From the NCBI RefSeq assembly GCF_029537395.1, contig NZ_CP120677.1:2194566-2258565 (forward strand): a stretch of DNA of 64,000 bases. Direction: 5' to 3'. The notes beneath the pieces were generated by a model, which saw only the letters and a program-made list of their open reading frames with translations, did no database searches and had not been told where the DNA came from. Source of the stretch: Tissierella sp. Yu-01 (GTDB taxonomy: Bacteria; Bacillota; Clostridia; Tissierellales; Tissierellaceae). Each line of letters opens with the position of its first letter. Position 1 is the stretch's first letter. The position numbers and the translations under genes were made by a program. Positions 42,539 through 51,163 of this stretch are shown here, piece after piece.

Positions 42539-42808
42539 ATGAAGACAGAAGAATACGGAATTGTAACCTTTAATTCTACTCATCATGCAATTAGCGGTGA
42601 GAAGATATTTAAGGAAAAGGAAATACCTTTTAAGACTATTCCCACTCCTAGAGATATTACACTAAGTTGTGGGTTATCAATATTATTCAGTCTTGAGGAT
42701 ATTCATAAGGTAAAGGAATTATATTCTACAAATGAATTATCCATAAAGGGTATATATAAATATACAATTAATGAAAAGGTAAAGGAAATTACGGAAATAA
42801 AGTGGTGA
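42539..42808 (+). CDS. DUF3343 putative Se/S carrier protein
   Basis: 89 residues. TFNSTHHAISGEKIFKEKEI and the conserved FKTIPTPRDITLSCGLSILF with the single cysteine (about 46) match DUF3343, annotated as putative Se/S carrier. It commonly follows yedF, as here (8 nt gap), and precedes mscS (4 nt gap). The role is inferred from the association only. Confidence 0.82.
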   Translation: MKTEEYGIVTFNSTHHAISGEKIFKEKEIPFKTIPTPRDITLSCGLSILFSLEDIHKVKELYSTNELSIKGIYKYTINEKVKEITEIKW

Positions 42809-42812
42809 TAAG

Positions 42813-43667
42813 ATGGAGGATGTTTTAGGATTATTTGATAGTATTTTTAAGAGTGAATACGGTGACTTAAATTTATTAGGAAAGTTACTAAAGATAATAG
42901 TTATATTTATTATAATTAAAATTATTATAAAAGTATCCGGGAAGCTAATTGATAAGACCTTAAGGAATAAGAGAATTAGCCATATATATAGCAGTGATAG
43001 ACGAGCTAACACCCTAGGGCAGATACTTTTAAAGATTGTAAAATATATATTATATTTCATAGGGATAATAATAGCCTTAGAGGAATTTGAAATAAATACT
43101 GCATCAATACTTGCTACAGCAGGAATAGGTGGTATTGCAATTGGTTTTGGAGCTCAATCTTTGGTAAAGGATATTATTACAGGATTTTTTATTATCATGG
43201 AAGATCAATATTCGGTCGGTGATTTAGTTAGAATAGATAATTTTGAAGGATTTGTGGAAGAATTAGGGCTTAGAGTAACTAAGGTAAGGGCATTCAATGG
43301 AGAACTTCATATTATACCTAATAGTACAATCCAAGTAGTTACTAATAGCAATAAGGGAGACATGAGGGCATTAGTAAAGGTATCTGTTTCCATTGATGAG
43401 GATATAGATAAGGTAATAAAAATCCTTGAAATGGCTTGTATGGATATAAAAAGTAGTAATGAAAATATAACGGATGGACCTACTGTATTAGGGGTAACTG
43501 ATTTAGGTGAATATAATATAGGAATCACAATAGTAGCAAAGGCAAAACCTGATACCCAATGGTCTGTGGAAAGAGAAATAAGAAAAAAGGTTAAGGAAAG
43601 ATTTGATCAGGAAAATATAAAATTACCTTATCCAAAAACAGCTATTTTAGGAGGTAATGAAGTATGA
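42813..43667 (+). CDS. mscS: MscS-family small-conductance mechanosensitive channel
   Basis: 284 residues. TM segments at about 25-42 (two-helix region), 72-90 (ILYFIGIIIALEEF) and the pore helix TM3 with TASILATAGIGGIAIGFGAQSLVKDIITGFFIIMED (about 92-127), rich in Gly/Ala as in MscS. The beta domain follows (YSVGDLVRIDNFEGFVEELGLRVTKVRAFNGELHIIPN). It gates under hypo-osmotic stress. It overlaps DUF951 by 4 nt and is thus in the yedF-DUF3343 unit. Confidence 0.92.
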   Translation: MEDVLGLFDSIFKSEYGDLNLLGKLLKIIVIFIIIKIIIKVSGKLIDKTLRNKRISHIYSSDRRANTLGQILLKIVKYILYFIGIIIALEEFEINTASILATAGIGGIAIGFGAQSLVKDIITGFFIIMEDQYSVGDLVRIDNFEGFVEELGLRVTKVRAFNGELHIIPNSTIQVVTNSNKGDMRALVKVSVSIDEDIDKVIKILEMACMDIKSSNENITDGPTVLGVTDLGEYNIGITIVAKAKPDTQWSVEREIRKKVKERFDQENIKLPYPKTAILGGNEV

Positions 43668-43900
43668 TATTAAAATATGAGGTTGGAGATGTTGTTACAC
43701 TTAAAAAAGGGCATCCATGTGGTGAGAATAAATGGGAAATACTTAGAACAGGTGTTGACATTAAACTAAAATGTCTAGGCTGTGATAGACAAATATGGGT
43801 ATCAAGAATAGATTTTGAGAAGAGAGTAAGAAGGATCTTAGAGGTAGATAAGTGGGTTAGTATAATACACCATAAGCAAGGTCCCAAAGAAGAAAGTTAA
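43664..43900 (+). CDS. DUF951 family protein
   Basis: 78 residues. Contains VGDVVTLKKGHPCGENKWEI and KCLGCDRQIWVSR with CxxC, matching DUF951. Usually next to mscS near rpsF in Firmicutes; here it is separated from rpsF by 17 kb. Its start overlaps the mscS end (ATGA). Function unknown; probably a small zinc-binding, nucleic-acid-type protein. Confidence 0.85.
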   Translation: MILKYEVGDVVTLKKGHPCGENKWEILRTGVDIKLKCLGCDRQIWVSRIDFEKRVRRILEVDKWVSIIHHKQGPKEES

Positions 43901-43903
43901 TAT

Positions 43904-43932
43904 TTGACATTATAAAAAATATAATATAAAAT
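43904..43932 (+). promoter_or_regulatory. htpG promoter
   Basis: TTGACA (43904-43909), 17 nt, TAAAAT (43927-43932). The expected start lies at the beginning of the CIRCE element. Confidence 0.7.
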
Positions 43933-43937
43933 AAATA

Positions 43938-43964
43938 TTAGCACTCAGTATATTAGAGTGCTAA
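43938..43964 (+). promoter_or_regulatory. CIRCE operator (HrcA site)
   Basis: TTAGCACTC, 9 nt, GAGTGCTAA: a perfect match to the CIRCE consensus, inverted repeat with a 9-bp spacer. It lies at the expected transcription start and 30 nt before htpG. Confidence 0.95.
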
Positions 43965-43993
43965 TATTTATTTTAAGGTAAGGAGTAGATTAT

Positions 43994-45868
43994 ATGGAAA
44001 AAAAGGAATTTAAAGCAGAATCTAAAAGGCTTCTTGATTTGATGATCAATTCTATATACACCAATAAGGAGATTTTTCTAAGAGAGCTTATCTCAAATGC
44101 CAGTGATGCCATAGATAAAATCTATTATAAGGCCCTTACTGATGATAGTATTATTTTTAATAAAAATGATTATTTTATCAAGATTACAGCAGATAAGGAT
44201 GCAAGGACTTTAAAAATATCAGATACAGGAATTGGAATGACAAAGGATGAATTAGAAAACAATCTTGGTATTATAGCAAATAGTGGATCCTTTGCATTTA
44301 AGAATGAGAATGAAATCAAAGATGGATATGATATAATTGGACAATTTGGTGTAGGATTTTATTCAGCATTTATGGTTGCAAATAAGGTTACGGTAATAAG
44401 TAAGGCTTTAGGAAATGATCAGGCTTATAAATGGGAATCAGAAGGTGCAGATGGTTATACAATAGAGGTAGCCAAGAAGGAAAATGTAGGTACTGATATT
44501 ATACTAAGTATAAAAGAAGATACTGAAGATGAAGAATATGATGATTATTTAGATACTTATACTTTAAAATCAATCATTAAAAGATATTCAGATTTTATAA
44601 GGTATCCGATAAAGATGGATGTAAAAGAAAGTAAATTAAAAGAAGGTACTGAAGCAGAATATGAAGATGTAGTTGTAGAAAAGACAGTAAATAGTATGGT
44701 TCCTATTTGGAGAAAAAATAAAAATGAATTAAAAGATGAAGATTATGAAAATTTCTATACTGAAAAACACTTTGGATTTGATAAGCCATTAAAACATATT
44801 CATTTAAGTGTAGATGGAGCAGTAAGATATAATGCAATATTATATATACCTAGTGAAATGCCTTTTGATTTTTACACTAAGGAATATGAAAAGGGGTTAG
44901 AGCTTTATTCAAGTGGTGTCCTAATAATGGAAAAGTGTGCTGATTTACTACCTGATTATTTTGGATTTGTCAAAGGAGTAGTAGATTCAGAGGATTTATC
45001 TCTAAATATTTCAAGGGAAATGCTGCAGCATGACAGACAGCTTAAGTTAATTGCCAAGAAGATTAGAGATAAAGTCAAAGATGAATTAGCACTTTTATTA
45101 AAAAATGAAAGAGAAAAATATGAAAAGTTTTTTGATATATTTGGAAAACAATTAAAATATGGAATATATCAGGAATTTGGTTCCAATAGGGATGTACTAC
45201 AGGATTTAATATTATTCCATTCTTCTAAGGATATGAAAAGAGTAACTCTTGATGAATATGTAGAGAGAATGAAAGACGAACAAAAATATATTTATTATGC
45301 TAGTGGTGAATCTCTTGATAGAATAGATAAATTACCACAGGTAGATTTCATTAAGGATAAGGGACATGAGATACTTTATTTTAATGACGAGATAGATGAA
45401 TTTACAATAAAAGTACTTCATAGTTACAAGGACAAGGAATTTAAGTCTGTCTCAAGTGCAGATTTAGATGTAGATAATGAAAACAATGATGATAAAGAAG
45501 TTAATATAGAAGAAAACACCAACTTATTAAATTCTATGAAAGACTTATTATCAGGTAAAGTTAAGGAAGTCAAAATATCTAAGAGACTAAAAAATCATCC
45601 AGTATATTTATCAAGCGAGGGTGAAGTATCCATAGAAATGGAAAAGATACTAAGCCAAATGCCTAATGGAGAAAGTGTAAAAGCCAATAAGGTGCTGGAG
45701 TTAAACAGTAATCATAAGGTTTTTGATAAATTAAAAGATGCCTATAATAATAGCCCTGAAAAACTAGACCTATATACTAATCTATTATATAATCAAGCAT
45801 TACTAATAGAAGGACTTCCAATAGAAGACCCAGTAGAATTTACAAACAATATTTGGGAGTTGTTATAG
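43994..45868 (+). CDS. htpG: Molecular chaperone HtpG (Hsp90)
   Basis: 624 residues, standard length. N-terminal GHKL ATPase has [19 protein letters not shown] (about 18-36), DTGIGMT and [13 protein letters not shown]. The middle domain includes [10 protein letters not shown] and the SREMLQ motif [14 protein letters not shown]. The C-terminal dimer domain ends NNIWELL. Regulated by CIRCE/HrcA, unlike B. subtilis htpG (HrcA-independent). It is followed by a bidirectional terminator. Confidence 0.96.
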   Translation: MEKKEFKAESKRLLDLMINSIYTNKEIFLRELISNASDAIDKIYYKALTDDSIIFNKNDYFIKITADKDARTLKISDTGIGMTKDELENNLGIIANSGSFAFKNENEIKDGYDIIGQFGVGFYSAFMVANKVTVISKALGNDQAYKWESEGADGYTIEVAKKENVGTDIILSIKEDTEDEEYDDYLDTYTLKSIIKRYSDFIRYPIKMDVKESKLKEGTEAEYEDVVVEKTVNSMVPIWRKNKNELKDEDYENFYTEKHFGFDKPLKHIHLSVDGAVRYNAILYIPSEMPFDFYTKEYEKGLELYSSGVLIMEKCADLLPDYFGFVKGVVDSEDLSLNISREMLQHDRQLKLIAKKIRDKVKDELALLLKNEREKYEKFFDIFGKQLKYGIYQEFGSNRDVLQDLILFHSSKDMKRVTLDEYVERMKDEQKYIYYASGESLDRIDKLPQVDFIKDKGHEILYFNDEIDEFTIKVLHSYKDKEFKSVSSADLDVDNENNDDKEVNIEENTNLLNSMKDLLSGKVKEVKISKRLKNHPVYLSSEGEVSIEMEKILSQMPNGESVKANKVLELNSNHKVFDKLKDAYNNSPEKLDLYTNLLYNQALLIEGLPIEDPVEFTNNIWELL

Positions 45869-45885
45869 ATATTTAAAATAATAAA

Positions 45886-45924
45886 CATCCAAGCAGATTA
45901 AAGTTCTGCTTGGATGTTATTTTT
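45886..45924. terminator. Bidirectional terminator between htpG and LysM gene
   Basis: AACATCCAAGCAGA/CTGCTTGGATGTT (one extra base on the left arm), loop of about 8 nt, T-rich on the right and A-rich on the left. Confidence 0.82.
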
Positions 45925-46507
45925 ATCTAGGAATACAGATTTGTTGACCTATTTGTAAGGCATTTGGATTTACATTAGGGTTAGCTCTTTGAATTGCACT
46001 AACAGTAGTATTAAATCTTTGAGCAAGTACGAAGAAAGTATCTCCTGATCTAATAATATAAGGGAATGTTCCAGCAGGACATGTTGTTGGTTGAGAACAA
46101 TTCTTACCCAATGCAGTCCATGTTAATACTCCTACAAGACCATCTGGAACAAGGCCTCTACTTCTTTGGAAAGCAATAACAGCTGCATGTGTTGTAGGTC
46201 CGAAAATTCCATCAATAGGACCTGGGTCAAAGCCTACATTTCTTAGTCTAGTTTGCAGATCTCTTACATCAGCACCAGTATTTCCTTGTCTTAATAGTGG
46301 ACAAGATGTTGAAGGTGGTGGAGTAGGTGTTGAACCTGTTGGAACACAGATTACCTGGCCTATAAATAATCTATCTGGATTTACACCTGGATTTGCAGCC
46401 AATAATGCATCAACTGATATTCCATATGTTCTTGCAATTAGATAAAAGGTATCCCCTGCTTTAATAGTGTAAGGCATTCCATTTGGACAATTTATACCAT
46501 TTGGCAT
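45923..46507 (-). CDS. LysM-peptidoglycan-binding-LysM protein
   Basis: 194 residues. LysM1 at about 10-57 (YTIKAGDTFYLIARTYGIS...VICVP), a Pro/Thr linker, a PG_binding_1 domain at about 70-135 (LRQGNTGADVRDLQTRLRNVGF and GIFGPTTHAAVIAFQRSRG), then LysM2 at about 148-193 (YIIRSGDTFFVLAQRFNTT). No signal peptide is visible, as in spore-coat/cortex proteins such as SafA; a spore role is inference. ATG with AAAGGAGG. Its downstream terminator is shared with htpG. Confidence 0.9.
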   Translation of the reverse strand: MPNGINCPNGMPYTIKAGDTFYLIARTYGISVDALLAANPGVNPDRLFIGQVICVPTGSTPTPPPSTSCPLLRQGNTGADVRDLQTRLRNVGFDPGPIDGIFGPTTHAAVIAFQRSRGLVPDGLVGVLTWTALGKNCSQPTTCPAGTFPYIIRSGDTFFVLAQRFNTTVSAIQRANPNVNPNALQIGQQICIPR

Positions 46508-46584
46508 ATAATTACCTCCTTTAAATTAACTTGTTATGTTTCTATATAGTATATTCTTAGAAAAAGGTATTGGTTACATATGAA

Positions 46585-46616
46585 TAGAACCACTAGGCCA
46601 GAGGCCTAATGGTTCT
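46585..46616 (-). terminator. Hairpin after the 41-aa gene
   Basis: GAACCAcTAGGCC/GGCCTAaTGGTTC with an AGA loop: two mismatched bases opposite each other. The T-tract is weak on the minus strand. Confidence 0.5.
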
Positions 46617-46624
46617 GTTTTCGT

Positions 46625-46750
46625 TTAGCAGTCTCTTCCACCAAACATACCACAGTTACAGAAAATTATTACTAATAATAGGAAGAAGAATAGTAATGAA
46701 TCGTCTACTCTATCGCATCCTTCGCGTCTTCCGCCAAATAAACCTCCCAT
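46625..46750 (-). CDS. Small Cys/Gly-rich membrane protein (41 aa)
   Basis: A 41-residue frame starting MGGLFGGRREGCDRVDD, then a helix of about 15 hydrophobic residues ([12 protein letters not shown], about 19-30), then CNCGMFGGRDC. The start ATG (46750-46748) has GGAGGTG upstream. Small Gly-Gly...hydrophobic...Cys peptides of this style occur in spore-formers. A sigma-K-like -10 (CATAACTTA, 46800-46792) is upstream on the minus strand. Spore expression is speculative. Confidence 0.68.
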   Translation of the reverse strand: MGGLFGGRREGCDRVDDSLLFFFLLLVIIFCNCGMFGGRDC

Positions 46751-46983
46751 AATGACACCTCCGTAATTTTATAGAGAAGAATCTCTCATAATAAGTTATG
46801 CAGAAGTATGAATATTTGTTAATTCTAATAATGTTAAAAATACATATATATGTTAGAATTATGAATATAAGAATAAGTTATATACGGATAATATTAGTCC
46901 AACTAAAACTATAGAATAATTGGGATATGGAACTCTAGTCTATGGGTATATTAAGTTAAACAAATAAAATAGGGGTGATGTAA

Positions 46984-48147
46984 TTGAAGAAGTTCAAATT
47001 TTATTGTCCTACTAAAATAGTATTTGGTGAAGGCTCCGTAGTACAATTACGAAATTTAATAACGGGTAAGTATAAAAGAATTTTACTACACTATGGCGGG
47101 GGAAGTATAAAGAAGTCAGGTCTTTACCATGAGATAATTGGAATTTTAAAAGAGCTAGAATGTGAAGTATATGAACTATCAGGAGTAGAACCAAATCCTA
47201 AATTAAGTCTTGTGTACGAAGGTGTTAAATTAGCAAAGGAAAAAGACATAGAATTGATTTTAGCCGTAGGTGGAGGAAGTGTTATAGACTCTGCTAAGGC
47301 TATTGGAATTGGTGCAAGATATAATGGAGATGTTTGGGATTTTTATACGGGCAAGTCACAGGTTAAAGAAACCATACCTGTAGGTGTAGTACTGACACTA
47401 CCTGCAACTGGTAGTGAAGCTAGTATGGGTTCTGTAATTACAAAAGAAGATGGACCTGATAAATTAGCCGTAAATGACGATATCATAAGACCAGAATTCG
47501 CTATAATGGATCCACTTCTTACTTTAACGCTTCCTGATAAACAAACTTTTGCAGGGGTAACAGATATTTTATCTCATATATTTGAAAGATACTTTACTCA
47601 TACATCAAATGTAGATTTAACAGATCATCTATGCGAAGCAACGATGAAAACCGTAATAAAAAATGCCTATATTTTAAAGAAGGACCCTAAAGACATAGCA
47701 GCAAGGGCAGAAATTATGCTGTCTGGTACAATTGCTCACAATGGAATCTTAGGTATGGGAAGAGAAGATGATTGGTCTAGCCATTCTATTGCTCATGAAT
47801 TAAGTGCTTTCTATGGCACTACTCATGGAAGAAGCTTAGGCATTATATTTCCAGCTTGGATGAAATATGTCTATAAGGAAAATATAAATAGATTTGTTCA
47901 GTTTGCAACTAATGTATTTGAAGTATCTGTTGTAAATAAAACGTTAGAAGAAGTAGCTTTAGAAGGGATAAATAGCCTCATTACATTTTTAAAGGATATT
48001 GGGGTTCCAACTTCTCTATCAGAAGAAGGATTACCTACAGATAACTTTGACCTTATGGCAGAAAAGGCAGTAAACGATGGAAGTCTAGGTGAATTTAAGA
48101 AATTTACAAAAGAAGATGTAGTTAAGATTTATGATTTAGCAAAATAA
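46984..48147 (+). CDS. Iron-containing alcohol dehydrogenase (butanol dehydrogenase-type)
   Basis: 387 residues, group III Fe-ADH. N-terminal FKFYCPTKIVFGEGS; NAD(P) binding GGGSVIDSAKAIGIG (about 97-111) and LPATGSEASMGSVIT; metal ligands in DILSHIFERYF (D/H about 197-201), SIAHELSAFYGTTHGRSLGI (H about 269-283). Resembles BdhA/YugJ NADPH-dependent butanol or aldehyde reduction. The TTG start (46984) has AGGGGTGATG upstream. It is a single-gene unit closed by a terminator. Substrate unresolved. Confidence 0.9.
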   Translation: MKKFKFYCPTKIVFGEGSVVQLRNLITGKYKRILLHYGGGSIKKSGLYHEIIGILKELECEVYELSGVEPNPKLSLVYEGVKLAKEKDIELILAVGGGSVIDSAKAIGIGARYNGDVWDFYTGKSQVKETIPVGVVLTLPATGSEASMGSVITKEDGPDKLAVNDDIIRPEFAIMDPLLTLTLPDKQTFAGVTDILSHIFERYFTHTSNVDLTDHLCEATMKTVIKNAYILKKDPKDIAARAEIMLSGTIAHNGILGMGREDDWSSHSIAHELSAFYGTTHGRSLGIIFPAWMKYVYKENINRFVQFATNVFEVSVVNKTLEEVALEGINSLITFLKDIGVPTSLSEEGLPTDNFDLMAEKAVNDGSLGEFKKFTKEDVVKIYDLAK

Positions 48148-48159
48148 AATATTAGTATT

Positions 48160-48197
48160 AATGGCTCAGTACATAGCTAATATACTGAGCTATTTCT
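48160..48197 (+). terminator. Terminator after the iron-ADH gene
   Basis: GGCTCAGTA (48162-48170) pairs with TACTGAGCT (48183-48191, one G-U), then a modest T-rich stretch. Confidence 0.65.
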
Positions 48198-48244
48198 GTA
48201 TTTACATATAGAGTTTTCTAAATAAATATATTGGGGGTAATGCT

Positions 48245-48961
48245 ATGAAGAAGAGTGTAGGAATTTTAGGTGGTATGGGTCCTATGGCAACCTGTGATTT
48301 ATTCCATAAGATAATAAGTCACACTAATGCCAGTCATGACCAAGAACATATACATATTTACATTGACAACAATACCAGTATACCCGATAGGACTAGGGCA
48401 ATTTTATATGGTGGCAAGAGCCCTATAAATCAATTAGTGAAAAGCGCTATTAAATTACAGATGATGGGTTCAGATTTTCTTATAATGCCATGTAATACTG
48501 CTCATTATTTTTATGATGAAATTATCAAATATATAGATATACCTATGCTAAATATGCCGGATGAAACAGCAATAGAGATTAGAACAAGGGGGTATAATAA
48601 AGTTGGTATTCTAGCAACAGAAGGAACATTACAATCAGAAATATATCAAAAATCCATGGGTAAAGAGGAAATTGAATATATTATTCCTTCTATAGATCAG
48701 CAGAAGTTTATTATGGAAGTCATATATGATGGCATTAAAGCTGGTAATTACAATATTGATTTAACAAATTTTAATAAAGTGTTAGGGGATTTATTTGATA
48801 AGGGAGCTGAGACAGTTATATTAGCATGTACTGAATTACCACTAGCATTTGAAAAGTTCAATATTAATTATCCTAATATTGATGCTACAGATGTACTTGC
48901 CAGGGCAACTGTTAGATTTGCTACAGAAAATAGTTTAAATTTAGAAAGTCAATTTGCTTAA
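48245..48961 (+). CDS. Aspartate/glutamate racemase family protein
   Basis: 238 residues. SVGILGGMGPMATCDLF (about 4-20), catalytic cysteine in LIMPCNTAHYFY (C about 83) and second cysteine in TVILACTELPL (about 197), characteristic of cofactor-independent Asp/Glu racemases. Both catalytic cysteines are present, so it should racemise aspartate (RacD-like) or a related acid; the substrate is inferred. It precedes the PNP gene by 14 nt, and both share RBS quality and direction. Confidence 0.88.
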   Translation: MKKSVGILGGMGPMATCDLFHKIISHTNASHDQEHIHIYIDNNTSIPDRTRAILYGGKSPINQLVKSAIKLQMMGSDFLIMPCNTAHYFYDEIIKYIDIPMLNMPDETAIEIRTRGYNKVGILATEGTLQSEIYQKSMGKEEIEYIIPSIDQQKFIMEVIYDGIKAGNYNIDLTNFNKVLGDLFDKGAETVILACTELPLAFEKFNINYPNIDATDVLARATVRFATENSLNLESQFA

Positions 48962-48975
48962 CTAGGAGGGCAGCT

Positions 48976-49803
48976 ATGAATACATATGATTTTTATAAAA
49001 AAAGTGCAGATTATATTTTAGATAAAATTAATTATATGCCAGAGATTGGGTTGATTCTTGGTTCAGCTTTAGGGTCATTATCGGAGGAAATATCAGATCA
49101 AACCATAATTGATTATAAGGATATACCTAATTTTTTAATATCAACTGTTGAATCTCATGCAGGTAAGTTGATATTAGGTAAGCTCAGGGAAAAAAATGTA
49201 GTTTGTATGTCTGGTAGATTTCATTATTATGAAGGTTATGAATTTGAACAGTTAGCCATACCAATCAGAGTTTTTAAGCTCTTAGGTGTGAATACTGTGA
49301 TATTAACAAATGCAGCAGGGGCAATAAATAAAGAATTTAAACCAGGAGATGTAATGATAATTAAGGATCATATAAAGTTAACTGGGGAAAGTCCCGTTAG
49401 AGGTAAGAATATACCTGAACTTGGACCTAGATTCTTTGATGTTTCAGATATGTATACTAAATCACTGAGAGATTTAACAAAAGAATGTGCAAATGAACTT
49501 AATATAGATATTAAAGAAGGAGTTTATTTCTATGCAACAGGACCACAATTTGAAACACCTGCAGAAATAAAGGCAATGAGAATACTTGGAGGAGATACTG
49601 TTGGTATGTCAACAGTAACAGAAGCCATTACTGCTGCTCATTGCAGTATAAAGGTTCTAGGTCTATCACTGGTCACCAATATGGCTGCAGGAGTATTAGA
49701 GCAGCCAGTAACTACTGAAGAAGTAGACGAGACAGGGGAGATGGCATCGGAGAAGTTAAAGAAGTTGATTGGGGAAATAGTTGAAAAGATAGGTAATAGG
49801 TAA
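48976..49803 (+). CDS. punA: Purine nucleoside phosphorylase
   Basis: 275 residues, PNP trimeric type. LILGSALGSLSEEI (phosphate site, about 30-43), SGRFHYYEGY, NAAGAINKEFKPGDVMII, and YATGPQFETPAEIKAMRILGGDTVGMSTVTEA (about 188-219, with Glu/Met of the base site) are all family blocks. It splits purine nucleosides to base and ribose-1-phosphate. ATG with AGGAGGG. With adenine deaminase at 2-3.6 kb it supports purine catabolism or salvage. Confidence 0.94.
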   Translation: MNTYDFYKKSADYILDKINYMPEIGLILGSALGSLSEEISDQTIIDYKDIPNFLISTVESHAGKLILGKLREKNVVCMSGRFHYYEGYEFEQLAIPIRVFKLLGVNTVILTNAAGAINKEFKPGDVMIIKDHIKLTGESPVRGKNIPELGPRFFDVSDMYTKSLRDLTKECANELNIDIKEGVYFYATGPQFETPAEIKAMRILGGDTVGMSTVTEAITAAHCSIKVLGLSLVTNMAAGVLEQPVTTEEVDETGEMASEKLKKLIGEIVEKIGNR

Positions 49804-49825
49804 TAATTAAGAGTGAAGAATTAAG

Positions 49826-49962
49826 CCCGAGATCCTTCGGCAGTAAGGTTTTTACTGTCCATCTCAGGATGACAAGAGCCGTCATTCTGAATGCAAATGA
49901 AGAATCTTGGGTTTTTAACTTAATAGATAGACCCTAATAATTGTGAACTGTGAGCTGTGAAT
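49826..49962. repeat. Dispersed palindromic repeat with TGTGAA tract
   Basis: Contains CCCGAGATCCTTCGGC, ATCTCAGGATGACA, then GTCATTCTGAATG...GAAGAATCTTGGG (49881-49916) and a run of TGTGAA-type short repeats (49940-49968). No ORF. Similar pieces are at 7185-7278 and 28631-28664. Together with the next feature this covers the 271-bp gap before pstS. Confidence 0.55.
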
Positions 49963-49982
49963 TGTGCATTGGTCGAATTTAT

Positions 49983-50022
49983 TTTACATCCTTTTAACAT
50001 TATCCCTCGAATAGATTTAACA
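49983..50022 (+). promoter_or_regulatory. Pho-box array upstream of pstS
   Basis: TTTACA (49983-49988), 5 nt, TTAACA (49994-49999), exactly 11 bp apart, with a third TTAACA at 50017-50022, 23 bp further. This is the direct-repeat form bound by PhoP in Firmicutes. pstS starts at 50075. Confidence 0.72.
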
Positions 50023-50074
50023 TACAATCCTTATACTAAGGTTGTAAATTAAAAATGAAAGGGAGATTAATTAA

Positions 50075-50992
50075 ATGAAGAAAATATTAAGTTTAGTTTT
50101 AGTTGCAATTATGATTAGTTTATTTACAATCGGATGTACACAAAGTGAAACACCTGAGGCACCAGCTGAGACTCCATCTGAAACACCAGCGGAAAATAAT
50201 TTTGATACAAGTAGAACAATTAATGTAGTAAGTAGAGAAGATGGTTCTGGAACAAGAGGTGCATTTGTTGAAATAGTTGGTATTCTAGAGAAAGATGCAG
50301 ATGGTAATGAAGTAGATAGAACTTATGAAGAAGCAATCATCCAAAATGGTACAGATGCAGTTATGACAACAGTAGCTGGTGATGAATATGCAATAGGTTA
50401 TATTTCATTAGGTTCATTAAATGATACTGTAAAAGCTGTTACAGTTGAAGGCGCTGAAGCTACATCAGAAAACGTACAAAATGGTTCATATAAAATAGCA
50501 AGACCTTTTAACATAGCTTATAAAGGAGACCTAAACCCATTAGCACAAGATTTTATGGATTTCATCCTAAGCGCTGAAGGTCAAGCAATAGTTGTAGAAG
50601 AAGGATATGTACAAGTAGGAACTGATTTACCTGCATATGAGGGTTCAAGTCAAGAAGGAGAGCTAGTAGTAGCTGGTTCAACATCAGTAACACCAGTTAT
50701 GGAAAAATTAGTAGAAGCTTACCAAGGAATACATTCAGGAGTTTCAATTGAAATTCAATCTACTGGTTCATCAGCAGGTATGCAATCTGCTATAGAAGGA
50801 ACAGCTGATTTAGGAATGGCTTCAAGAGACTTGAAAGATTCTGAATTAGAAGTATTAACAAATGAAGTAATTGCAATAGATGGTATTGCAGTTATTGTAA
50901 ATAAGAATAACACAGTTAATGACTTAACCATAGATAATATAAAAGCAGCATTCGTAGGAGAATCAACAGAGTGGAGTACTGTTGAAGACTAA
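50075..50992 (+). CDS. pstS: Phosphate ABC transporter substrate-binding lipoprotein PstS (circularly permuted)
   Basis: 305 residues. Signal peptide with lipid-modified Cys21 (FTIGC); a Pro/Thr/Glu-rich linker (22-45). The domain order is reversed relative to the norm. Residues 48-185 have NVVSREDGSGTRGAFVEIVG, GYISLGSLNDTVKAV and SAEGQAIVVEEGYV, normally the second half. Residues 196-305 have LVVAGSTSVTPVMEKLVEAY, QSTGSSAGMQSAIEGTADLG, MASRDLKD and AIDGIAVIVN, normally the first half. It ends right after STEWSTVED. Both phosphate-binding halves are complete. It precedes a hairpin terminator and the pstCAB genes. Confidence 0.9.
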   Translation: MKKILSLVLVAIMISLFTIGCTQSETPEAPAETPSETPAENNFDTSRTINVVSREDGSGTRGAFVEIVGILEKDADGNEVDRTYEEAIIQNGTDAVMTTVAGDEYAIGYISLGSLNDTVKAVTVEGAEATSENVQNGSYKIARPFNIAYKGDLNPLAQDFMDFILSAEGQAIVVEEGYVQVGTDLPAYEGSSQEGELVVAGSTSVTPVMEKLVEAYQGIHSGVSIEIQSTGSSAGMQSAIEGTADLGMASRDLKDSELEVLTNEVIAIDGIAVIVNKNNTVNDLTIDNIKAAFVGESTEWSTVED

Positions 50993-51021
50993 ACAAAGAA
51001 TTTAGATTCATTTTGCCCCCA

Positions 51022-51066
51022 ACACAAGTATGGCCTAGCTTGAGCTAGGCTATACTTGTCTATAAT
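51022..51066 (+). terminator. Hairpin between pstS and pstC
   Basis: ACAAGTA..GCCTAGC/GCTAGGC..TACTTGT with a TTGA loop at 51024-51059 and a T-rich tail. It probably ends most pstS messages, so pstS and pstCAB are expressed separately. Confidence 0.78.
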
Positions 51067-51105
51067 TTTACATAGATTTTACATGTGTACATATTAGATT
51101 TTACA
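51067..51105 (+). promoter_or_regulatory. Pho-box array upstream of pstC
   Basis: TTTACA at 51067, 51078 and 51100, each separated by 5 nt (11-bp phasing), with the fourth position (51089) degenerate (ACATAT). This three-of-four exact phased array is the strongest PhoP-type site in the window. pstC starts 59 nt later. Confidence 0.8.
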
Positions 51106-51163
51106 TAGTTTTGATAAATTTAAAGTAATTGTAGAAATATTATTTTTAGGAGAAGGAGAACAT

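Noticed and set aside
49936-49970. TGTGAACTGTGAGCTGTGAATTG as binding-site array
   Set aside because: It is a common interspersed short repeat in such genomes and belongs to the adjoining dispersed element; it is not phased like the Pho boxes.
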